Origin: Candidatus Poseidonia sp.
Lineage (GTDB): Archaea; Thermoplasmatota; Poseidoniia; Poseidoniales; Poseidoniaceae
Direction of reading: 5' to 3'
Length of the DNA stretch: 46,553 nucleotides
NCBI GenBank assembly: GCA_030827475.1
Contig: JAUREJ010000007.1
Location: 23,734-70,286 of the forward strand
Part shown: positions 23,937-33,268 of the stretch, one piece after another
How the letters are laid out: each line of letters begins with the position of its first letter
How positions within the stretch are numbered: the stretch's first letter is position 1
Translations under genes and position numbers: made by a program
Notes under the pieces: generated by a model
What the model saw: the letters and a program-made list of their open reading frames with translations, nothing else
Told to the model about the DNA's origin: nothing
Database searches by the model: none

Positions 23937-24749
23937 TCAGTTCGTGCATGCGCCAACCAACGAGGTCAATCGCTCGCTGAGCTCGTCCATTGAACCTGCA
24001 TCCTCCGTCACCGTGCCGGTCACGATCCAGTTCGCTCCGGCATCAACGGCTGCACGAACAGCCTCCGGCGTACGCAAGCCACCTCCAACTAGAAGCGTCA
24101 GCCCCTCAACATCGGCGACCGCCCTGATCAGATTTGGATGGACGGGTTCGGAAGCGCCGCTTCCGGCCTCCAAATAAAGCAGGGAAAAGCCAAACATGTT
24201 GGCGCACAAGGCGTAGGAGCGGGCGAGTTCCGTGTCCTCCGGTTGAAGAAGTTCCGCTGCTCCGACCTCACCGACCCGCCCACCGGGCGCACACACGACG
24301 TAGCCGGTGGGCAAGGCCTCGACCCCAAAGCGTTCCAGGTGCGGTGCACCTCGGACCTGTTCACCGACGAGGAATTCCCTCTTTGTTGAATTCATGAGCA
24401 TCATAAAGGTGATGGCGTCAGCGGCCGGGGAGAGTGCATGAGCACCCCCTGGAAAGAGAACAACAGGAATGTCCCAACGTTCTTCATCGCCCTCTGGATC
24501 TTGGCTTGCTGCAAAGATTCGCAATTCAAGCGCCTCTTGAATCGCCACGCAGGTGGCATGGACCACCGTATCGGGGGTGTCGGTTGACCCACCGACAAAA
24601 ATCATCGCTGTCCCACATTCAACGGCGACCATCGCTCGCTGTGCGGCCACGTCAGGCGATTGTTTGGCCGGGTCGATGAGCGTGATGTGGCGGGCACCCT
24701 TGTGCGGCTTGCAAACTTTGGAAAGTACCGAACCTTCACCAACATTCAT
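23937..24749 (-). CDS. Geranylgeranylglyceryl phosphate synthase
   Basis: GGGP synthase joins sn-glycerol-1-phosphate and geranylgeranyl diphosphate, the first committed step of archaeal ether lipid synthesis. From ATG 24749 (270 residues) the TIM-barrel landmarks are present: HITLIDPAKQS (metal-binding Asp), MIFVGGST, VVLFPGGAHALSP, YLEAGSGASEP and VGGGLRTPEAVRAAVDAGANWIVTGT cut at its core GGGLRTPEA, the phosphate-binding loop. The frame is open to 24896, but the added N-terminus is Arg/Pro-rich and would run into the divergent ABC gene. The coding end is one base from the end of the convergent coiled-coil gene. Confidence 0.93.
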   Translation of the reverse strand: MNVGEGSVLSKVCKPHKGARHITLIDPAKQSPDVAAQRAMVAVECGTAMIFVGGSTDTPDTVVHATCVAIQEALELRIFAASQDPEGDEERWDIPVVLFPGGAHALSPAADAITFMMLMNSTKREFLVGEQVRGAPHLERFGVEALPTGYVVCAPGGRVGEVGAAELLQPEDTELARSYALCANMFGFSLLYLEAGSGASEPVHPNLIRAVADVEGLTLLVGGGLRTPEAVRAAVDAGANWIVTGTVTEDAGSMDELSERLTSLVGACTN

Positions 24750-24845
24750 GCGACTCGTTGCAAGGTCGTTGAGGAAAGGGCATAGGGCTTGCGCTGAGCG
24801 CCGAGGCAGGGGAGTCTTCTCAAAGGGCCGCTTGCTGGCCGGTAC

Positions 24846-26624
24846 ATGAGCGAAGGCGGTCCGTTTCGACGCTTGCTGACGTTCATGCACCCGCATCGAG
24901 GCACGGTGCGGTTGGCCACGTTCTGTTCCATCGTCAACAAGATTTGGGACCTCGCACCGCCGTTGTTGATCGGGCTTGCCGTCGATGTTGTCGTGCTGAA
25001 GGAGAAATCAACCCTTGCCGGCCTTGGCCTCGTTGACCCCTGGCATCAACTTGTGGCCCTTTCGGTGCTGACCTTCCTTATTTGGGGGTTGGAATCGTTG
25101 TTCGAATACTTCTACGGTGTTTTGTGGCGGAATTTGGCCCAAACCGTACAACATGAATTGCGGCTCGAAACGTTTGACCACGTTCAAAAACAGGGAATGG
25201 CCTGGTTTGATGACCGTCAAAAGGGTGATATCCTCGCCATCTTGAACGACGACATCAACCAGCTTGAGCGGTTTTTGGACAAGGGCGCCAACGACCTTTT
25301 GCAGGTCAGCACGACCGTGGTGGTGGTCGGGGCGGTCTTCCTCGCCATTTCCTGGCAGGTCGCCTTGTTTGCCGTTCTCCCCATTCCGCTCATCGTCTGG
25401 GGTTCGTTTCGTTATCAGCGTAGTCTTGAACCAAGATACGCCAAGGTTCGATCTGCTGCTGGCCAGATGAACGCCCTGCTCGAAAACGACCTCTCAGGCA
25501 TGTCAACGGTCCAGTCGTTTACGGCTGAACAACACGAACTGGAACGTGTACGTTCGCTCAGCAATGCGTATCGTGATGCAAATCGAGAGGCGATTCGGCT
25601 TTCGGCAGCGTTTACACCTTTGATTCGAATGGCCATCTTGGTCGGGTTCACCGCCACGCTCCTCCTGGGGGGCTGGTTGACTTTGGAAGGTGCAATGGCG
25701 GTGGGCGCCTATTCCGTACTTGTTTTCATGACGCAACGCCTGCTCTGGCCACTGACGAGACTGGGCGAAACCTTCGACTTGTACCAGCGGGCCATGGCGT
25801 CGTCCACGCGTGTGCTCGACGTGCTGGATGCCCCCATCGTGCTCAAGCAGGGTACGTTTGAACCCGAAAGGTCCGACGTCGCTTCAAGTTCTCTGATCCT
25901 TGACGACGTTACTTTTGCGTATTCGGACCGTGACCCACTCTTCGACGGGTTCTCGCTAACGTTCGAAGCAGGAAAGACCACCGGCGTCGTCGGCTCCACC
26001 GGTGCGGGAAAGACCTCGCTCATCCGTCTCCTGCTCCGGTTTGTCGAACCCAACCGGGGTCGCGTTGTGTGGTGCGACGAACCTCTTGCCGCATGGCAAC
26101 TCCAAGCCTTGCGTTCGTCCATCGCTTTGGTTGACCAACACATCACGCTCTTTCCGACCAGCATCCTCGAAAACATTCGTTACGGGCGCCCAGAAGCCAG
26201 TGACGAAGAAGTTGTGAAGGCTGCCGAGGTTGCGGAAGCCGCTGCCTTTGTTGATTCGCTGCCATCCGGTTGGGATACATTGGTTGGGGAAGGTGGCCAC
26301 CGTTTGTCGGGTGGACAACGGCAACGTGTGGCCATCGCTCGCGCCGTCCTCAAAGATGCTCCGCTGCTTGTTTTGGACGAAGCCACCTCGGCGGTTGACA
26401 ACGAAACCGAAGCGGCGCTGCAACGGAGCATTCAACGAATATCAAGAGGGAGAACGACGATTGTCATCGCCCACCGTCTTTCCACCGTTCGCCACGCAGA
26501 CCGCATTGTGGTCCTCGAACAGGGGTCTATCGTAGAGGACGGGTCTCACGAAACGCTCGTTCAAGAAAACGGCATCTATGCGAAACTGTGGGCGGTCCAG
26601 ACGGGGAACGTCGAAACGCGTTAA
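24846..26624 (+). CDS. ABC exporter (fused membrane and ATPase domains)
   Basis: A 592-residue half-transporter of the MsbA/MDR type. It has six membrane helices within about 20-320 and a coupling-helix sequence GDILAILNDDINQLE near residue 128. The ATPase has Walker A GSTGAGKTS (383-391), Q-loop Q431, signature LSGGQ (487-491), Walker B LLVLDE (507-512) and the switch His in IAHRLST. It acts as a homodimer and exports lipids, drugs or peptides; the substrate is unknown. Its start is 96 bases from the divergent GGGP synthase gene, which makes a lipid substrate conceivable but unproven. The rhodopsin gene follows by 70 bases. Confidence 0.93.
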   Translation: MSEGGPFRRLLTFMHPHRGTVRLATFCSIVNKIWDLAPPLLIGLAVDVVVLKEKSTLAGLGLVDPWHQLVALSVLTFLIWGLESLFEYFYGVLWRNLAQTVQHELRLETFDHVQKQGMAWFDDRQKGDILAILNDDINQLERFLDKGANDLLQVSTTVVVVGAVFLAISWQVALFAVLPIPLIVWGSFRYQRSLEPRYAKVRSAAGQMNALLENDLSGMSTVQSFTAEQHELERVRSLSNAYRDANREAIRLSAAFTPLIRMAILVGFTATLLLGGWLTLEGAMAVGAYSVLVFMTQRLLWPLTRLGETFDLYQRAMASSTRVLDVLDAPIVLKQGTFEPERSDVASSSLILDDVTFAYSDRDPLFDGFSLTFEAGKTTGVVGSTGAGKTSLIRLLLRFVEPNRGRVVWCDEPLAAWQLQALRSSIALVDQHITLFPTSILENIRYGRPEASDEEVVKAAEVAEAAAFVDSLPSGWDTLVGEGGHRLSGGQRQRVAIARAVLKDAPLLVLDEATSAVDNETEAALQRSIQRISRGRTTIVIAHRLSTVRHADRIVVLEQGSIVEDGSHETLVQENGIYAKLWAVQTGNVETR

Positions 26625-26656
26625 AATCCACGCGCGAAACATAGCAAAATACACCC

Positions 26657-26665
26657 CTTTAAGTA
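26657..26665 (+). promoter_or_regulatory. TATA-like box before the rhodopsin gene
   Basis: CTTTAAGTA lies 30-38 bases before the ATG at 26695, after the ABC gene's stop, and fits a separate archaeal promoter with a short leader for rhodopsin. Confidence 0.4.
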
Positions 26666-26694
26666 CTCATTTGCAAGATGCAAAGTTGAGAACC

Positions 26695-27561
26695 ATGAAA
26701 ACTGAAACCTTCTCAAAGACAACGAGCCTGCTTTTGATCGCCACACTCACCCTCGCTTTGGCCGGTACGGTCAGCGCTGAGATCGTGAACCCAGCGGAGA
26801 AATACGATGGTGAGCCACTGAAGTTGCTCACCTTCTTCCTGTTCTTCGTTGGTTACATCTCCATGGGTGCTGCTTTCGTCTTCTTCATGTCGGAGCGCAA
26901 CTCCGTCGCACCGCAATACCGAACCACGATGACCATCTCGGCTCTTATCGTCGGTATCGCTGCCTTCCACTACTACTACATGCGCGGCGTGTATACCGAA
27001 CTCGGCGACGTTTCGGTCGAGTACCGCTACATGGACTGGATCATCACCGTCCCGTTGATGGCTCTCAAGTTCCCTTCCCTTGTCGGAAAGGACGCTATCA
27101 CCGACGAAAAGTTCCTCGGAATGGGCTTCACCGGTATTTGTTTCACCGGTGCCCTCATCATGATCGGATTCGGTTACCTCGGCGAAGCCGGTGTCCTCGG
27201 TGAAGTCATGGGTTCTTCCGCTGGCGGATGGGCTGGACTCATCCTCGGTGGTGTCGGCTGGGCTATGATTATCGTGGCAACCGGTACCCCTTGGTCCTCC
27301 GGTAAGGGTGTCGACAACAGCAAGATTGCTCCTGAGCTCCTCTGGAGCGCCAACGCTCTGCGCTGGTTCATCGTGGTTGGTTGGATCATTTACCCCATCG
27401 GCTACCTCTGGTCCCCCGGTGCTGACCTCGGCCTCGGTGAGGGTAACCAAGAACTTCTGGCTGTGTTCTACAACATTGCCGACATGATCAACAAGATCGG
27501 CTTCGGTATCGTTGCATGGATGGGTGCCAAGAAGGCTACCGAAGCACTCGCAGCCGAGTGA
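26695..27561 (+). CDS. Proteorhodopsin-type light-driven ion pump (DTK motif)
   Basis: From ATG 26695 (288 residues) a signal peptide (1-28, cut after VSA) precedes seven membrane helices. Helix C reads RYMDWIITVPLMALKF: the proton acceptor is D114 and the second key residue T118, but the donor position is K125 instead of Glu. M122 stands at the spectral-tuning site (Leu in green, Gln in blue proteorhodopsin), so green absorption is expected. H92 corresponds to the His that pairs with the acceptor, D263 to the second counter-ion and K267 (FYNIADMINKIGFG) to the retinal Schiff-base lysine. It is thus probably an outward proton pump with a lysine donor, as known for Exiguobacterium rhodopsin. 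No carotenoid or retinal synthesis gene lies in the window. Confidence 0.96.
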   Translation: MKTETFSKTTSLLLIATLTLALAGTVSAEIVNPAEKYDGEPLKLLTFFLFFVGYISMGAAFVFFMSERNSVAPQYRTTMTISALIVGIAAFHYYYMRGVYTELGDVSVEYRYMDWIITVPLMALKFPSLVGKDAITDEKFLGMGFTGICFTGALIMIGFGYLGEAGVLGEVMGSSAGGWAGLILGGVGWAMIIVATGTPWSSGKGVDNSKIAPELLWSANALRWFIVVGWIIYPIGYLWSPGADLGLGEGNQELLAVFYNIADMINKIGFGIVAWMGAKKATEALAAE

Positions 27562-27590
27562 AGTCTTTCGACGGTTCTCCAAAACCCAGC

Positions 27591-27620
27591 GAGGCGTGGT
27601 GGATTCGTCCACCACGCCTC
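27591..27620 (+). terminator. Strong hairpin after the rhodopsin gene
   Basis: Thirteen perfect pairs, GAGGCGTGGTGGA and TCCACCACGCCTC, around a TTCG loop, starting 29 bases after the rhodopsin stop. No T-run follows, so it may protect the 3' end of a highly made message or block read-through rather than act as a simple terminator. Confidence 0.5.
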
Positions 27621-27670
27621 AACGGTTGACGAGCGACGCAGTCAAAGACCGGTGTCGGGGAGCATCCTCA

Positions 27671-28309
27671 ATGGAAGTCGGCCTCGTGCTCAGTCTAGCC
27701 CTGGCGGGCATGCTGCTCGGCGTGGTTGAAGGTTTGAAACCCGGACCTCTGCTCACGATGGTGATTCGAGAAACCCTCTCTGGAGGGTTGCGTGCGGGAG
27801 TTTGGACAGCAGCCGCTCCAATTTTCTCAGACGGCCCTTTGGTCATTCTGAGCTTCTTTGCTGCGGCATGGATTGCAACGAACCCATCGGTGCTCCTGGT
27901 CATCACCGTGGCCGGTGCCCTCTTTCTTGCGAAGATGGGTCTGGATTGCTACGGTTTGGAGCCCCCCGCCCCGGGGGTGATTGGTCCGGGCATCCCCAAA
28001 GACTCGTTTCTCCGAGGCGTCCTGACGAATCTGCTCAACCCAAACGTGTACGTCTTCTGGTTTTTGATCGGAGGGCCGCTCATGGCCTCCGTGGTCGAAG
28101 AGGAGGTGCTTGCTCCGATTGCATACGCCGTTTCCTTTCTCATCACGCTCATGCTGACCAAGGTCGGCGTGGCTTACGCCATTCACCGAGCGAGTGGGGG
28201 GCTCTCCGTGACCGCCTACAAGCGCCTGCTCGCAGGGTGCGGCACGGTGATGCTTGGGTTCTCATTGTTCTACGCTCTCGAGGCCTACCACCTGATCACG
28301 CAGCGATGA
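27671..28309 (+). CDS. LysE-family translocator
   Basis: A 212-residue membrane protein from ATG 27671 with six hydrophobic segments. The N-terminus has LGVVEGLKPGPLLTMVIRETLSGG, in which the family's PGP turn lies near residue 26, and a later NLLNPNVYVFWFLIGGP block matches the LysE/RhtB signature N-P-K-x-x-x-F. Members export amino acids or related metabolites. It resembles the RhtB branch more than the ArgO-type protein at 10.3 kb. It overlaps the 3' end of the convergent DUF1624-like gene by 48 bases. Confidence 0.82.
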   Translation: MEVGLVLSLALAGMLLGVVEGLKPGPLLTMVIRETLSGGLRAGVWTAAAPIFSDGPLVILSFFAAAWIATNPSVLLVITVAGALFLAKMGLDCYGLEPPAPGVIGPGIPKDSFLRGVLTNLLNPNVYVFWFLIGGPLMASVVEEEVLAPIAYAVSFLITLMLTKVGVAYAIHRASGGLSVTAYKRLLAGCGTVMLGFSLFYALEAYHLITQR

Positions 28310-29332
28310 ATGAGGTGGGCGGCTCCAACCTCGCCAAGCAGCTTCAAGCGTCCACTGGGGCCACTTCTTCCACCAAAAGGTTCCAACAAGCATCCAGGTC
28401 ATCGTGTAAGCGATGGTAACAGACATCGACAGATTGAGCCCCCAAGAGCCCTGTTCATCCAAGGAGTGAAACCAAAACAGCGGAACAAAATGGGCAACGT
28501 ACAGGGTGAGGCTGCATCGTCCGGCCCGCGCTAACCCGTTCAGCCACGTTCTGCCGTCAACCAACAACCAAAGCAGGCTCACGCCCGTCAAGGCTGCGAC
28601 CAAAAATGGACCGTTCGCCGGAAAAAACGTCAGCGCAGCCTCCCCGGTTGGCAGCGCCCATGGGGTGTTGGTTGAAAGCGCCAAAAACAACACCCCCACA
28701 GAGATTCCCATCCCAACGGCGAAGGTGTAGACGAGTGGGCGGGGCCCGGGTTGGAGAGCGATTGTTGCGCCAAACGCACCAAAAAGCACCCACGGGACCA
28801 ACGGATATGTCCCCGTCAAGAGCAAATGCGATGCTACATCAAAAGCGGTTGCTGTTGCAACCCGTGCGTCCCAGGTGGAAGGCCCCTGCAGGGGTTCTGC
28901 GAACCAAAGGAAGACAAACATGGAGGCCGCAACGATGAGGAAGACGTTGAACGGGGTTCGACCTTTTCGCCATGGGGCGGCCCACAGGGGCTCGGAGAGA
29001 ATCATCAGCCCCATCAGCGAAAGGACGCCTGGTGTGAAAGGTTGGAACAAATGGGGCGCTGAAAGGTTCACCCCTGCCTGGCAGACGAAAAGAAAAGCCG
29101 CCTGTCGCCATCGCTCCGACCATGTTCGCTGACGCTGAAGAAGGCCCCAACCAAACAACGTGACAAACAAGGGGGCGGCGAGCCCGCCGAAGCCGGAGAC
29201 AACCGTCGCTAAAATTGTCAATTCAGATGCATTAGCTGGGGTCCATGTCGCCGCAGCGTGCACCATGACCATCAACAACACAGCCAGTCCGCGCAAGGCG
29301 TCGATGGAGATTCGGCGCTCTGCCTCAAGCAT
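28262..29332 (-). CDS. DUF1624/HGSNAT-like membrane acyltransferase
   Basis: A 356-residue membrane protein with about ten hydrophobic segments. The N-terminus RRISIDALRGLAVLLMVMVHA is the hallmark of the heparan-alpha-glucosaminide N-acetyltransferase/DUF1624/DUF418 group, in which the Asp-Ala-Leu-Arg-Gly motif opens the first helix and a His ends it. Members are thought to move acyl groups across or onto envelope sugars. The substrate here is unknown. It starts three bases after the purQ stop and so is probably cotranscribed with purL-purQ, although a purine link is not evident. It overlaps the convergent LysE-family gene. Confidence 0.78.
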   Translation of the reverse strand: MLEAERRISIDALRGLAVLLMVMVHAAATWTPANASELTILATVVSGFGGLAAPLFVTLFGWGLLQRQRTWSERWRQAAFLFVCQAGVNLSAPHLFQPFTPGVLSLMGLMILSEPLWAAPWRKGRTPFNVFLIVAASMFVFLWFAEPLQGPSTWDARVATATAFDVASHLLLTGTYPLVPWVLFGAFGATIALQPGPRPLVYTFAVGMGISVGVLFLALSTNTPWALPTGEAALTFFPANGPFLVAALTGVSLLWLLVDGRTWLNGLARAGRCSLTLYVAHFVPLFWFHSLDEQGSWGLNLSMSVTIAYTMTWMLVGTFWWKKWPQWTLEAAWRGWSRPPHSSLRDQVVGLESVEQ

Positions 29333-29335
29333 GCT

Positions 29336-30184
29336 TCATCCCCGACGCGTGGCGATAACGTGGTTGACGGCGTTTCGGAAAATTTGCAACCCTTCGCCCT
29401 CCCATCCATCCATGGCGTCGCCAACGGCCGTTGATGAGGGGTGGGTGTGGTTCGGATGCAGCCAACGAGCGTACACGGCTTCGGGATGTGGCATAAGCCC
29501 AAACACGAGGCCGGTGCTGTCGCAAATGCCTGCAATGTTTCGCATGCTTCCGTTTGGACTGATCGGGTACGGCAACACCGAATCACTCGATGGGGCATCG
29601 ACGGGTGCATTGGGGTCAACATAACGTACTGTTAATTGTCGATTACTTGCAAGGCGGTCCAAATCCTCGGCCGACGGCATCACGAATTTTCCTTCACCGT
29701 GTCGGACTGGGCACTCCATTCGCGTCATGCCCTTCGTCCAGATGCAGGGGCTTTCGGGGTCGAATTCCAAAGTTACCCACCGGTCCTCATAACGTCCGCT
29801 ATCGTTCAATGTTAGACTGGCTCGTTGGATGAAATCCGGGGATTGGTCGCCCTCAGGGCCCGGTAAAAGCCCGGTTTTCACCAGCACTTGAAACCCGTTG
29901 CAAATGCCGATGATGGGTTTGCCGGCATCCACGAACGCCCGAAGAGCGTCGCGCATGGCAAAACGCATACGGTTCCCCAAGAGGCGTCCGCTTCCCAAGT
30001 GGTCACCAAACGAGAACCCACCGGGAACGGCGAGAATATCGTAATCTGCGAGCGATGCGGTACCTGAAACAAAACTGTTGACGTGAACGCGCTCCGCTGT
30101 GGCTCCAACGAGTTCAAACACGGCTTTTGTCTCGTGGTCACAATTGATTCCAAAACCAAACAAAACGGCGACATGAGGGGTCAT
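29336..30184 (-). CDS. purQ: FGAM synthase glutaminase subunit PurQ
   Basis: PurQ releases ammonia from glutamine and passes it to PurL for the fourth step of purine synthesis. From ATG 30184 (282 residues) the class I amidotransferase triad is seen: C95 in GICNGFQ and H233/E235 in MPHPEAV. FSFGDHLGSG (57-66) matches the PurQ oxyanion region. It is longer than typical bacterial PurQ (about 225 residues) through insertions in the middle. Its ATG overlaps the purL stop by one base (TCAT on the plus strand, 30181-30184), so the two are translationally coupled. Confidence 0.94.
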   Translation of the reverse strand: MTPHVAVLFGFGINCDHETKAVFELVGATAERVHVNSFVSGTASLADYDILAVPGGFSFGDHLGSGRLLGNRMRFAMRDALRAFVDAGKPIIGICNGFQVLVKTGLLPGPEGDQSPDFIQRASLTLNDSGRYEDRWVTLEFDPESPCIWTKGMTRMECPVRHGEGKFVMPSAEDLDRLASNRQLTVRYVDPNAPVDAPSSDSVLPYPISPNGSMRNIAGICDSTGLVFGLMPHPEAVYARWLHPNHTHPSSTAVGDAMDGWEGEGLQIFRNAVNHVIATRRG

Positions 30185-33100
30185 CAAGCAACACCTCCCG
30201 TCAAATCCAACGTTCCCTTCCAAGCCTCGACAAGCGCATCGACATTTGAAGAGATGAGTTCTTCATCGCCGTCCACGATCACCAAGGCGGCCGTCTCGTT
30301 CACGTTCCCGAGGACCGTCAGTGGATGGCCTTTCATCGCCGTACGGAACATTTCGTCGTTTTCGGGGGCAACGGCCACGACAATACGTCCCAAGGATTCC
30401 CCCCAAAGCCGGCCCCAAAGGTCGCCTTCGCCGGTGCCGTCCACATCAATTTCAGCACCAAGTCGACCACCGATGCACATTTCGGCCAGCGCCACGGCAA
30501 GGCCACCCTCGCTGCAATCGTGAGCTGTTCGGACCAAACCTTGCCGGATGGTGTTTGCAAGAACCCTGTACGTCGCAAGGTTGTCTTCGGGTTGGTTCAG
30601 TTGCGGGACCGTTCCACCGATGCCTGGCGATGCCCCGGATTCGGTCAGCATGAAGGCCAGTTCTGAAGCGCCCAATTCTTGGCGCGACGAACCCACCAGG
30701 TACACCCGGTCGCCGGCCTGTTTGAAGTCGCTCGTGGCCGTGAAGCGAACATCGGGGTGGTCGCCAAAGAGCGAAAACAGGAGGGTTGGAGGGATGGAAA
30801 TCTTGTCCGGGCCCGAGCCGTAGTCGTTTTTCATGGAATCCTTTCCGCTGACGCAAGGCAGGCGGTAGGCTCGGCACACGCGTTCCAGTTCCCGGTTGGC
30901 CCGCACGAGTTGGGCGAGTTTGAACCGACCATCGGGGGTTTTGGTCGACTCAATGGGGTCGGGCCAGCAAAAGTTGTCTAAACCCGCCATTTTGTCAACA
31001 TCAAGCCCCACACAGACGGCGTTTCGAACCGCTTCGTCGATGGCGGCGGCTGCCATGGCCCCAGCATCAATGTCCGAGTATCGCGGCGCAATGCCGCAGG
31101 AAATGACGAGGCCGTGGGGGTTGCCATGGAGCGGCGCGATAAGGCCCGCATCACCCGGTCCGTCCCGTTCAACACCAACGAAGGGTTTCACAGCGGTTTG
31201 GGCGATGACCTCGTGGTCGTATTGGCGAACCCACGTTTCCTTGCTGGCGATGTTGGGCCGTTGTAACATCCCCAACAGCAAACGGTTGTGATCTGCGTCT
31301 TGCGGTGGGACAAATGGAAGATGTTCAGGGGGCGTCCAAGTTGATTCGAGTTCGAGTTGTGGCACGCCATCATGGAGGAAATCAATGGGCAGGTAGGCAA
31401 CGGTTGTTTCGTTGTAGCGGACATGGAAAACACCGGTGGACGTGAACGTCGCCACGGGCGTTGCCTCAACCTCGTGAAGTCGAGCGAGCTTTTCGAACGC
31501 GGTTTGGTCTTCGGGCCGTACGGCGATGGTCATCCGCTCTTGGCTCTCCGAGACGAGGATTTCCCAAGGCGAGAGCCCTGCTTGCTTGAGCGGAACTTTC
31601 GCAAGATCAATTTCGCACCCGTTCGTGTATTCAGCCATCTCGCCGATGGAGGAGGAGAGTCCCCCTGCACCGTTGTCCGTAATGCACGAAATCAAGCCAG
31701 CATCTCGAGCCTCAAGCACCATATCAAGCATTTTCTTTTGGGTGATGGGGTCGCCGATTTGAACGGCGCTTGACGGGGACTCCTCCGTCAATTCAAGCGA
31801 AGAAAAGGTCGCCCCGTGAATGCCGTCGTAACCAACCCGGCCACCGACCATGTAGACGATGTCGCCTGCGACGGGGGTTTTCACGTGAGAAGGACGTCCG
31901 TCAGTAAGGGTCCTGGGCATGATGCCCACGGTCCCGCAGTACACCAAGGGTTTCCCAATATAGCGGTCATCAAAGACGATCGCTCCGTTCACCGTTGGAA
32001 TCCCGGATTCGTTTCCACCGACGCGTACCCCTGCGTGAACCCCTCGCAACACCCGAGAGGGGTGGAACAGGTTGTCGGGCAAGTCTCCTTCCCAATCGGG
32101 CGGACCAAAGCAAAACACATCGGTGTTCGCAATGGGTCGGGCACCCAAACCCGTACCGAGAATGTCACGATTGACGCCGACAATGCCGGTCATCGCCCCG
32201 CCGTAGGGGTCCAACGCGGAAGGTGAGTTGTGGGTTTCCGCTTTCATGCAAACGCTCCATTCATCGTCCCAAGCGATGACGCCGGAGTTGTCGTGGAACA
32301 CCGAAAGAAGCCAGTCGACCTCGTTCTGCATGTCGTGTGTTGGCTTCATGATGTGGGTTTTGAAGAGGGAATCGATGACCGTGTCTTCGCCCGTCTCCTC
32401 ATCAACGTGATGGATTTTGGAGGCGAAAATCTTGTGCTTGCAGTGCTCGCTCCATGTTTGGGCGAGGCACTCGAGTTCAACATCGGTGGGTGCGTCTGGG
32501 GAGATGCCCGCGGCCTCTCGAACCGCACGTGTCTCCGGGTCACGGTAGTGGGCTTGAATCGCGTGCATTTCAGACAGATTGAGGGCGAGCAAGCCTTGGG
32601 TTGAGATCGATTCAAGCTCGTCGTCGTTGACTTCAAGGTTCACGGGTTGGGGTTCGATGAACACCTGTTCGGGCGGTGTCGGGTAGTCAAGTTGCGGCCA
32701 TGCTCGCGCCGCGCATTGCTCGGCCGTTGCCACCACAACGCGCTCAATCAACCCGTTGTGCAGGGTGCCGGCCAACCATTGGAGGTCGCATCCGTTGGGC
32801 AGGCCGTAGAAGGCGTACGTGACGTACGTCGCAATTCGTGCGTTGCGGTCGTCAGGAAATAACGTGAGAAAACCGTCAGTCGCAGCCTTTCCCGGATTGT
32901 CGGTGACCCCGGGTTTGAAACCCACGGAAACAACCCCTTCAGGGACGTTGGTAAAGAACGGGGAAGAGAGCATCAGTTCATTGGTCGCTCCGTGTTCAAT
33001 GATGGGGTCGGCAAACACATCGTCAACCCTTGCTGCAATGGCGTCGGAGGGGGTGTCCGCATCGATCAGATACCCGCATACCGTCCGGACATCCTTCACC

Positions 33101-33204
33101 TCAATCCCGTGGTCGGCCATGAGTTGGCGACGAACGACGTCACCGCGAACATCGCGCATTCCTTCCCCTTGCCGAGGCGTCACTTCCACGCGTGTCAGAG
33201 GCAT
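30184..33204 (-). CDS. purL: FGAM synthase PurL with N-terminal PurS-like region
   Basis: PurL converts FGAR to FGAM with ATP and ammonia. From ATG 33204 (1006 residues; GTG 33213 also possible) the first about 90 residues look like PurS (RVEVTPRQGEGMRDVRGDVVRRQL cut at its core GMRDVRG, then VCGYLID and ADPIIEHG). A second, similar stretch lies at about 90-165. The PurL catalytic part shows EHCKHK, KAETHNSPSALDPYGGA cut at ETHNSPS, GGRVGYDGIHG and ITDNGAGGL. PurQ is a separate gene just downstream. The architecture is thus PurS-PurL fused and PurQ free, intermediate between small PurL/PurS/PurQ systems and the large single-chain enzyme. Confidence 0.95.
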   Translation of the reverse strand: MPLTRVEVTPRQGEGMRDVRGDVVRRQLMADHGIEVKDVRTVCGYLIDADTPSDAIAARVDDVFADPIIEHGATNELMLSSPFFTNVPEGVVSVGFKPGVTDNPGKAATDGFLTLFPDDRNARIATYVTYAFYGLPNGCDLQWLAGTLHNGLIERVVVATAEQCAARAWPQLDYPTPPEQVFIEPQPVNLEVNDDELESISTQGLLALNLSEMHAIQAHYRDPETRAVREAAGISPDAPTDVELECLAQTWSEHCKHKIFASKIHHVDEETGEDTVIDSLFKTHIMKPTHDMQNEVDWLLSVFHDNSGVIAWDDEWSVCMKAETHNSPSALDPYGGAMTGIVGVNRDILGTGLGARPIANTDVFCFGPPDWEGDLPDNLFHPSRVLRGVHAGVRVGGNESGIPTVNGAIVFDDRYIGKPLVYCGTVGIMPRTLTDGRPSHVKTPVAGDIVYMVGGRVGYDGIHGATFSSLELTEESPSSAVQIGDPITQKKMLDMVLEARDAGLISCITDNGAGGLSSSIGEMAEYTNGCEIDLAKVPLKQAGLSPWEILVSESQERMTIAVRPEDQTAFEKLARLHEVEATPVATFTSTGVFHVRYNETTVAYLPIDFLHDGVPQLELESTWTPPEHLPFVPPQDADHNRLLLGMLQRPNIASKETWVRQYDHEVIAQTAVKPFVGVERDGPGDAGLIAPLHGNPHGLVISCGIAPRYSDIDAGAMAAAAIDEAVRNAVCVGLDVDKMAGLDNFCWPDPIESTKTPDGRFKLAQLVRANRELERVCRAYRLPCVSGKDSMKNDYGSGPDKISIPPTLLFSLFGDHPDVRFTATSDFKQAGDRVYLVGSSRQELGASELAFMLTESGASPGIGGTVPQLNQPEDNLATYRVLANTIRQGLVRTAHDCSEGGLAVALAEMCIGGRLGAEIDVDGTGEGDLWGRLWGESLGRIVVAVAPENDEMFRTAMKGHPLTVLGNVNETAALVIVDGDEELISSNVDALVEAWKGTLDLTGGVA

Positions 33205-33268
33205 ACGGTACACCGTGCCCTTGAGGGCATGCCGGGGTTGTTGAATGCGCTCTTTGTAGTCTGCGCTC

